NCBI GenBank assembly: GCA_030452365.1
Contig: JAKDMK010000167.1
Location: 1-5,922 of the forward strand
Source of the DNA: Nitrococcus sp.
Lineage (GTDB): Bacteria; Pseudomonadota; Gammaproteobacteria; Nitrococcales; Nitrococcaceae
Direction of reading: 5' to 3'
Length of the DNA stretch: 5,922 nt
Below are positions 1 through 5,922 of this stretch, piece after piece. The translations under genes and the position numbers were made by a program. Each line of letters starts with the position of its first letter. The stretch's first letter is position 1. The notes under the pieces were generated by a model. The model searched no databases, was not told the origin of the DNA, and was given only the letters and a program-made list of their open reading frames with translations.

Positions 1-2
1 TG

Positions 3-91
3 GGGGTCAAGTCTAGTATTATGGATTTAAAGTCTCATGCCTTTGACTTGGCTCGGCCGCCCGTTAAATGTATAATACTAGACTTGACCCC
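3..91. repeat. 89-bp palindromic element with 20-bp perfect terminal inverted repeats (MITE/REP-like)
   Basis: The left arm GGGGTCAAGTCTAGTATTAT (3-22) is the exact reverse complement of 72-91. After a G-T wobble (23/71) and one mismatch (24/70) the pairing resumes with ATTTAA (25-30) against TTAAAT (64-69). The total stem is about 28 positions around a 33-nt loop. An alternative pairing is possible because CAAGTC (8-13) also matches GACTTG at 45-50. There is no coding capacity. From memory, palindromes with GGGGTCA-type ends are common around REP-associated tyrosine (IS200-like) transposases, so a non-autonomous copy of such an element is the favoured reading. No transposase lies in the window and no target duplication can be seen, because the left flank is only two bases. 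A regulatory dyad or bidirectional terminator is less likely, since no T-tract follows. Confidence 0.8.
48..76 (+). promoter_or_regulatory. Predicted sigma70 promoter for msrA, inside the palindromic element
   Basis: A perfect -10 hexamer TATAAT lies at 71-76. A -35-like TTGGCT (48-53, four of six consensus matches) stands exactly 17 bp upstream. Transcription would start near 83 and give a leader of about 30 nt before the msrA ATG at 115. The -10 box straddles the inner border of the right arm of the inverted repeat; the mirror position on the left arm reads CATAAT on the minus strand and lacks a matching -35. A second TTGACT at 43-48 is spaced 22 bp from the -10 and is a poorer partner. If correct, the mobile-looking element supplies the msrA promoter. 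Prediction from motif only. Confidence 0.55.
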
Positions 92-114
92 GCCATCCAA
101 CGTAGGAGAGCCGC

Positions 115-648
115 ATGCTTAGCCTCGCGACCCTGGGCGGTGGCTGTTTCTGGTGCCTTGACGCGGTCTACCGCGAGCTGCGCGGGGTCGAGGAGGTCGT
201 CTCCGGCTACGCCGGGGGCGAACTTGCCAACCCGACCTATCAGCAGGTCTGCTCAGGTCGCACGGGCCACGCCGAGGTCGTGCAGATTCGCTACGACTCC
301 GAGCGCATCAGCTGCCGCGACCTGCTCGAGGTCTTTTTCACCATTCACGACCCGACGCAGCGCGATCGCCAGGGCCATGACGTCGGCCCGCAGTACCGCT
401 CCATAATCCTCTACCAAGATGATGAGCAGCGGCGAATCGCCGAGGCAGTCAAACGCGAGATCACCGAAGCCGCGCTCTGGCCGCGACCTATCGTCACGGA
501 GATAGTGCCTTTGTGCGCCTTTCATGAGGCTGAACCGCAGCATCAGGATTACTTTGCCCGCCATCCCGATGCCCCCTATTGCCAGGTGGTGATCGCCCCG
601 AAAGTGAGCAAGCTGCGAGAGCGCTTCCGGGAGCGGCTACGCCGCTAG
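115..648 (+). CDS. msrA: Peptide methionine-(S)-S-oxide reductase MsrA
   Basis: This enzyme reduces the S-epimer of methionine sulfoxide, free or in proteins, using thioredoxin-type electron donors. It repairs oxidative damage, normally in the cytosol; no signal peptide is present. The 177-aa product shows the family signature GGGCFWC at residues 8-14, with catalytic Cys11. GYAGG (31-35) and GHAEVVQI (51-58, conserved Glu54) follow. The substrate-pocket motif DVGPQYRS spans 89-96, HQDYF lies at 143-147, and the C-terminal PYCQVVIAPKV (154-164) carries Cys156 as the probable resolving cysteine. Length and domain extent match a compact single-domain MsrA with no MsrB fusion. The ATG is preceded by AGGAGAG (104-110) at good spacing and lies directly before the motif-bearing first strand, so the start is secure. 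The gene stands alone downstream of the palindromic element and its likely promoter. Cys14 and Cys46 are extra cysteines; the former is frequent in the family. Confidence 0.97.
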   Translation: MLSLATLGGGCFWCLDAVYRELRGVEEVVSGYAGGELANPTYQQVCSGRTGHAEVVQIRYDSERISCRDLLEVFFTIHDPTQRDRQGHDVGPQYRSIILYQDDEQRRIAEAVKREITEAALWPRPIVTEIVPLCAFHEAEPQHQDYFARHPDAPYCQVVIAPKVSKLRERFRERLRR

Positions 649-858
649 CACCCATGCGCCACCCGTAACGGCGATCGCCAACAACGACTTCAGACTCGCA
701 ATCAACCAGGCAACCCGCGGACGTTACCTCAGAACTTAATTTCAGAAAGCCCTTCAGCCGCGCTAGTTTCTACGCAGCTTAGACTTGACAATTGGTGGGA
801 AGAATTCTGTTGCGTCAATAAAGACAATGTGCTCAAATCCGGGCAGGAGCCTGTCTAA

Positions 859-933
859 ATTGATACGTAACATACTGATTATATTGATACGGACACATTA
901 ATAATCAATCACGAAGACGTACGCCAAATCAAT
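859..933. repeat. Four symmetric ATTGAT / ATCAAT half-sites
   Basis: ATTGAT occurs at 859-864 and 883-888, and ATCAAT at 904-909 and 928-933. Both same-orientation pairs are 24 bp apart, and both inverted pairs share a single centre of symmetry at 896. The two left copies are identical over nine bases (ATTGATACG). An overlapping inverted pair, TGATTAT (876-882) and ATAATCA (901-907), is also present. The 24-bp period is somewhat over two helical turns, which could place sites on nearly one DNA face. The half-sites resemble FNR/CRP-family TTGAT...ATCAA, but the spacing is wrong (15 bp instead of 4). It may be an operator array for an unknown regulator of the SulP gene, or chance in AT-rich DNA. 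Confidence 0.4.
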
Positions 934-1007
934 AGGATGGAATCTGGAGTGGACCTAAAGCCAACAGGCTGCTAGGCAGGGTTTTGAATGTATTTTGATT
1001 CTTTGTT

Positions 1008-1030
1008 TGCTCCAAGGCGTACTTGGAGCA
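1008..1030. repeat. Perfect 9-bp inverted repeat with 5-nt loop
   Basis: TGCTCCAAG (1008-1016) pairs with CTTGGAGCA (1022-1030) around the loop GCGTA. Only three T residues follow on the + strand, and no T-tract follows on the minus strand, so it is not a canonical terminator. It lies about 150 bp before the SulP start and may be an operator or an mRNA leader hairpin. Confidence 0.5.
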
Positions 1031-1177
1031 TTTGCGCGGGTTCGAATCGGCAGAGAACGCAAAATTTCGCCTATCAATCAAGGGTTTCTCTAATTTTGAA
1101 CCGGCCTGCCAGGCTCCGGCTACGCCGGCTTAGGGACGCCGAGCCAAACTCAGCCCCTTTCGCACGAGGTTCCATTC

Positions 1178-2932
<1,755 letters not shown>

Positions 2933-2955
2933 CCCCATTTGCTACTCTGCGGAAT

Positions 2956-2986
2956 GGCGCCCCGATGCCGTTAAGGCGTCGGCGCC
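2956..2986 (+). terminator. Strong GC hairpin downstream of the SulP gene (possible factor-dependent end)
   Basis: GGCGCC (2956-2961) and GATGCC (2964-2969), separated by a CC bulge, pair with GGCGTC (2975-2980) and GGCGCC (2981-2986) around the loop GTTAA. That makes twelve pairs, one of them a G-U. It begins 23 bases past the SulP stop, where a transcript end is expected. No T-tract follows (GTCTCGCGCG), so it is not a standard intrinsic terminator; it may instead protect the mRNA 3' end or work with Rho. Confidence 0.4.
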
Positions 2987-3237
2987 GTCTCGCGCGCTCC
3001 GCGTCCAGCCCTTTGACTCGCCCGGCGCCATAGCCACGGCTGGGGCTGAACAAAACGCTCCCTGCCACGGTCAAGCTCCAGATCAGTCGACGCACCATCT
3101 GCTCGGAACGGGGAATGTTAGCGAGCGCGGTGCCGACTGAGCAGTCAACCGCATACGGTCTTGCGACGATTGGCGTACCATCGCCGATAATAATGTCTCG
3201 CACCGCACAATCGGTACTCCCTGACGGGTAAACCAGT

Positions 3238-3249
3238 GTATGTACATAC
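3238..3249. promoter_or_regulatory. Perfect 12-bp palindrome GTATGTACATAC, candidate operator
   Basis: GTATGTACATAC reads identically on both strands. It stands 54 bp before the favoured channel-gene start and just upstream of TATAAG (3258-3263). If that hexamer is a -10 box, the palindrome would cover the -35 region, a usual operator position. It also contains the alternative upstream ATG (3240). No known regulator is assigned. Confidence 0.35.
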
Positions 3250-3302
3250 GCCGCCAGTATAAGCAACTGCCTTTAGGACGATCGAGCACTCTCACGCATG
3301 GT

Positions 3303-5864
3303 ATGAGATGGATCGCGTTCGCCCTACTGCTGACCCTATTAGGGATTGGGCAGGCATCGAGTCAGGAACCGGAGCGAGTCCAGTTCGACGATCTTCTCAA
3401 AGGCTGGAATCAGACCATCCAGCATGCGACGGAGGCGCTTGAAAACGATTTCGCCCGCGTGGACGTGGCCGAAATCAAGGACGATCTGCAAGCCACGCTG
3501 GATTCCGCGCGCGAGGCACGCAGCCAAGCGATGGCGCGATTGGAAAGCGCCAAGCAGCAGCTGCAAAGCCTGACGCCGCCCCAGTCCGCTGCCGAGGAAC
3601 CCAAGGAGCAAGCGGCGGCCGAGGAGCCGACGGCCGCGCCGCCCGAGGAGCCGACGGCGCCATCGGCGACTGCAAAGATCATCGAGCTGCGCAAGGAGAT
3701 GCAAAGCCGTGTGGCCAAATTCAATGCCCAGGTAACGCAGGCCAACCTGATCATCAGCCAAGCCAACGAGCTACTGGAATCGATTGCGCATTGGGAGCAG
3801 GCGCGTAATCGGGCGATATTTCTCAAGCGTAGCCCTCCGCCCTTCTATCCGGAGATCTGGCAGCAAGCCGCCGCCGATGCGCTGGCGTTTGCCAGACAAG
3901 CAATCGCGGCACCGCACACATGGTGGGATACCCATCAAGACCAGCAAGGTACTTGGCGGCTTCTCGCCCCACTGTTGGCGGTGCTTTTGCTAGGCCTTGG
4001 GATCGGTTGGCCAACCCGGCTCTGGCTGACGCGGCGCTTCGGCCGTGACGCGAGAGAGCCGGAGCCGACTTACGCGCGGCGGATTGTCGCGGCGGTCGCC
4101 GACGGCATCGCCCACGCCGTTATCCCCGCCGCGATCGTCGCCTTGATCTTGTTGGTATTGTATCTGCAGGGCGTACTGACGGGCATGTTCGCCCTGCTGT
4201 TCTATTGGGGTGGTGCGGCGCTCGCGGCATTTCTCATGACCATGGGCCTGGTTCGCGCCGCCGTATCCCCGCATCTGGTCGCCTGGCGAATCGTCCCGAT
4301 ACAGCCGGCTTATGCCTACCGTTTGCTGCAGGCCATTCGCGGCATCACAGCGAGCTTGCTGATCACACTCGCAGTGCTAGCGCCGGCCTACTACTGCAAG
4401 ATGCTGACACCGGAGCTGGAATCGGCCTTTTTCATCATACAGATCACCTTGACCAGCCTGCTGCTGGTCTGGGCGCTGGCGCCAACCCATTGGGAGACTT
4501 CGCTCGCGGATTCTCAGAGCGCCGGTAGCGTGGAGCAGGCCGCCGAGCAACTGGACGAGCCGACAACAGGCGATGAAAGCGAAGCGGTAAGCGAGGAGGA
4601 GCCCTCTCCACGTTCTTGGTCCGACATCGGCCGCAAAACCGTCCGCGTGATCATGCTGCTCACCCCGTGCTTGGCGCTGGCGGGCTATGGCCGACTCGCC
4701 TTCTATATCCAGTCCCGAGTGGTGGCGGCTGCCATCCTGATCGGGTTTGCTTTGCTACTGCGCCTGGCAATCGGGGAGATGAGCGAGCGCTGGCTCGCCC
4801 GCCGCCGGCTGATGCTGAACGGTGCGGCGCGAAAAGTCGAGGAGGCAGGCCAACGCAAGATCCGCGGAATCCTGTTCTGGACGGGAATGGCGGTGGACCT
4901 GCTTATCTTCCTGCCACTGATGTACGTTCTTCTGCTCCTCTTCGGCGTACCCGCGACGACCTTGCAGCTGTGGATCGATCAGCTGCTCTCGGGCATCCAG
5001 ATCGGCACTATCTCGATTTCCCTGGGTGCGATATTGCTGGCGATTCTGGTGCTGATCATCGGTTTGCTCGTCACGAACCTCATCCGCCATTGGCTCACTA
5101 ACCGGGTATTACCCAACACCCGGTTGGATATCGGCGCCCGTAACTCGATCGCCTCCGCTACCAGCTACCTCGGCGTTGCCATCGCGCTCCTGATCGCCAT
5201 CTCCACCATGGGCGTCGATTTCTCCAGCCTCGCCCTGGTGGCAGGGGCACTGTCGGTTGGTATCGGTTTTGGCCTACAAAACGTGGTACAGAACTTCGTG
5301 GCGGGCCTTTTGATGCTGATCGAGCGGCCGATCAAGGTGGGTGACTGGGTCGTCGTAGGGACAACCGAAGGCACGGTGAAGCGCATCGCCGTGCGCGCGA
5401 CCGAGATCGAAACATTCGACCGCTCCTCTGTCTTCGTGCCGAACTCGGAGTTCATTTCGTCACCGGTCACCAACTGGACTCACCAAAACCGCCTGGCGCG
5501 GCTGATCGTACCTGTGCGGGTCGCCTACGGCAGTGATACCAAAGCAGTGGCCGCTATTCTGCTGCGCTGTGCCAAAGCGCATCGTTGTATCCTGCGCTAT
5601 CCGGCCCCGGCCGCCTATTTCCTCGCCTTCGGCGATTTCTCGCTGAACTTCGAGCTGCGCTGCTATGTCAATGATACTGACTACTACTTGCAGGCTATCA
5701 GCGAGCTCCACTTTGCCATCGACAAGGCTTTTCGGCAGGAGGGTATCGAAATCCCGTTGCCGCAGCGCGATCTCCATCTGCGCAGCAGCAGCCTGGCCCT
5801 ACCGCCAGAGCAGCACAACACAGGAGAAATCATAGACGAGCAGCGCGTTGATAAGCGTGGTTAA
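3303..5864 (+). CDS. DUF3772-type large mechanosensitive ion channel, MscS family
   Basis: This is an inner-membrane channel that opens under membrane tension and releases solutes during osmotic downshock. The 853-aa product begins with a signal-peptide-like MRWIAFALLLTLLGIGQASS. A periplasmic coiled-coil region rich in Gln/Ala/Glu (about 25-165) follows, then a DUF3772-like stretch around LKRSPPPFYPEIW (about 172-185). Roughly ten or more membrane helices run between about 218 and 672. The MscS core is unmistakable: the pore helix GALSVGIGFGLQNVVQNFVA (648-667), then RPIKVGDWV (675-683) and the beta domain with VPNSEFISSPVTNW. A highly acidic loop sits near 402-438. An in-frame ATG at 3240 would add 21 residues, but Met22 of that longer form gives a clean signal peptide, so I chose 3303; neither start has a strong ribosome site. 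The length fits the large MscK/MscM-like class rather than small MscS. The physiological signal is unknown. Confidence 0.93.
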   Translation: MRWIAFALLLTLLGIGQASSQEPERVQFDDLLKGWNQTIQHATEALENDFARVDVAEIKDDLQATLDSAREARSQAMARLESAKQQLQSLTPPQSAAEEPKEQAAAEEPTAAPPEEPTAPSATAKIIELRKEMQSRVAKFNAQVTQANLIISQANELLESIAHWEQARNRAIFLKRSPPPFYPEIWQQAAADALAFARQAIAAPHTWWDTHQDQQGTWRLLAPLLAVLLLGLGIGWPTRLWLTRRFGRDAREPEPTYARRIVAAVADGIAHAVIPAAIVALILLVLYLQGVLTGMFALLFYWGGAALAAFLMTMGLVRAAVSPHLVAWRIVPIQPAYAYRLLQAIRGITASLLITLAVLAPAYYCKMLTPELESAFFIIQITLTSLLLVWALAPTHWETSLADSQSAGSVEQAAEQLDEPTTGDESEAVSEEEPSPRSWSDIGRKTVRVIMLLTPCLALAGYGRLAFYIQSRVVAAAILIGFALLLRLAIGEMSERWLARRRLMLNGAARKVEEAGQRKIRGILFWTGMAVDLLIFLPLMYVLLLLFGVPATTLQLWIDQLLSGIQIGTISISLGAILLAILVLIIGLLVTNLIRHWLTNRVLPNTRLDIGARNSIASATSYLGVAIALLIAISTMGVDFSSLALVAGALSVGIGFGLQNVVQNFVAGLLMLIERPIKVGDWVVVGTTEGTVKRIAVRATEIETFDRSSVFVPNSEFISSPVTNWTHQNRLARLIVPVRVAYGSDTKAVAAILLRCAKAHRCILRYPAPAAYFLAFGDFSLNFELRCYVNDTDYYLQAISELHFAIDKAFRQEGIEIPLPQRDLHLRSSSLALPPEQHNTGEIIDEQRVDKRG
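3619..3658 (+). repeat. 16-bp direct repeat (24-bp period) inside the channel gene linker
   Basis: CCGAGGAGCCGACGGC occurs at 3619-3634 and again at 3643-3658, encoding EEPTA twice within an Ala/Glu/Pro-rich linker of the periplasmic region. The 24-bp offset is a multiple of three, so gain or loss of a unit keeps the frame. The linker separates two coiled-coil segments and probably tolerates length variation. Confidence 0.6.
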
Positions 5865-5922
5865 CCCAGGAACGTTCATAGTCTTACGCATGCGATACTG
5901 GAGCCAGCGGATCGATTGGGGA

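Larger units (their letters stand above)
649..1177. other. 529-bp intergenic region, AT-enriched, no convincing gene
   Basis: From about 730 to 1100 the base composition is clearly more AT-rich than the flanking genes. The region holds a TTGACA hexamer (785-790) without a good -10 at 16-18 bp, a symmetric array of TTGAT/ATCAA sites (859-933) and a perfect hairpin (1008-1030). A second short stem is CCGGC/GCCGG around TAC (1116-1128). An open frame from 988 to 1185 runs into the SulP start in another frame; it has no usable ribosome site and no recognisable motif, so I do not call it. No rRNA or tRNA is seen. The long leader and odd composition suggest a regulatory region or the relic of inserted DNA. 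Confidence 0.6.
2933..3302. other. 370-bp intergenic region between the SulP gene and the MscS-type channel gene
   Basis: This stretch contains a GC-rich hairpin right after the SulP stop (2956-2986) and a 12-bp palindrome (3238-3249). A TATAAG (3258-3263) could be a -10 box for the channel gene but has no clear -35. A minus-strand open frame crosses it and invades the end of the SulP gene; it is treated as doubtful. No RNA gene or insertion sequence is recognised. Confidence 0.5.

Noticed and set aside
632..646. AGCGGC-TAC-GCCGCT hairpin at the msrA stop as a terminator
   Set aside because: The stem is only 6 bp, lies inside the last codons, and has no T-tract after it.
670..679. GGCGATCGCC, the HIP1 palindrome of cyanobacteria (GCGATCGC also at 362-369)
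   Set aside because: Two copies in a GC-rich 6-kb window are too few to indicate a cyanobacterial host, and nothing else supports one.
785..814. TTGACA as a -35 box of a promoter, or a sigma54 site (GG...TTGCG)
   Set aside because: No acceptable -10 at 16-18 bp, and the GG/GC spacing does not fit the sigma54 pattern.
1034..1050. GGGTTCGAATC, which looks like a tRNA T-loop
   Set aside because: The flanking bases do not form the T stem, there is no acceptor stem or CCA end, and no anticodon arm upstream. It is a chance match or at most a distant relic.
5890..5922. ATG opening a frame (MRYWSQRIDWG) that runs off the window end
   Set aside because: Eleven codons without a ribosome site cannot be distinguished from chance; sequence beyond 5922 would decide.

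Overview
The window suggests a GC-rich Gram-negative bacterium, most likely a proteobacterium and possibly a gammaproteobacterium. The coding DNA is GC-rich. The last gene encodes an exported N-terminus with a periplasmic-type coiled coil ahead of an inner-membrane mechanosensitive channel. The MsrA and SulP sequences are of the common proteobacterial kinds. Nothing in the sequence fixes the genus.

Layout, all genes on the + strand. Bases 3-91 form an 89-bp element with 20-bp perfect terminal inverted repeats (a small MITE- or REP-like palindrome). It carries a good sigma70-type -10 box, and a promoter seems to run out of its right arm. Immediately downstream is msrA (115-648), peptide methionine-(S)-sulfoxide reductase. 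A 529-bp gap follows (649-1177). It is more AT-rich than its neighbours, encodes no convincing protein, and holds a symmetric array of TTGAT/ATCAA half-sites plus a perfect 9-bp-stem hairpin. Next is a SulP/SLC26-type anion transporter (1178-2932) of the bicarbonate/sulfate kind, with a short C-terminal STAS domain. A strong GC hairpin lies just past its stop. A 370-bp gap (2933-3302) contains a doubtful antisense ORF and a perfect 12-bp palindrome just ahead of a large DUF3772/MscS-type mechanosensitive channel (3303-5864). The last 58 bases hold only a possible, unsupported gene start.

The three genes are widely spaced and look like separate transcription units rather than one operon. A loose common theme is envelope and ion stress: oxidised-methionine repair, anion uptake and osmotic release. 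That theme is inference, and no dedicated multi-gene system is visible. The most distinctive object is the 89-bp palindromic element that appears to supply the msrA promoter. The symmetric half-site array before the SulP gene is second.
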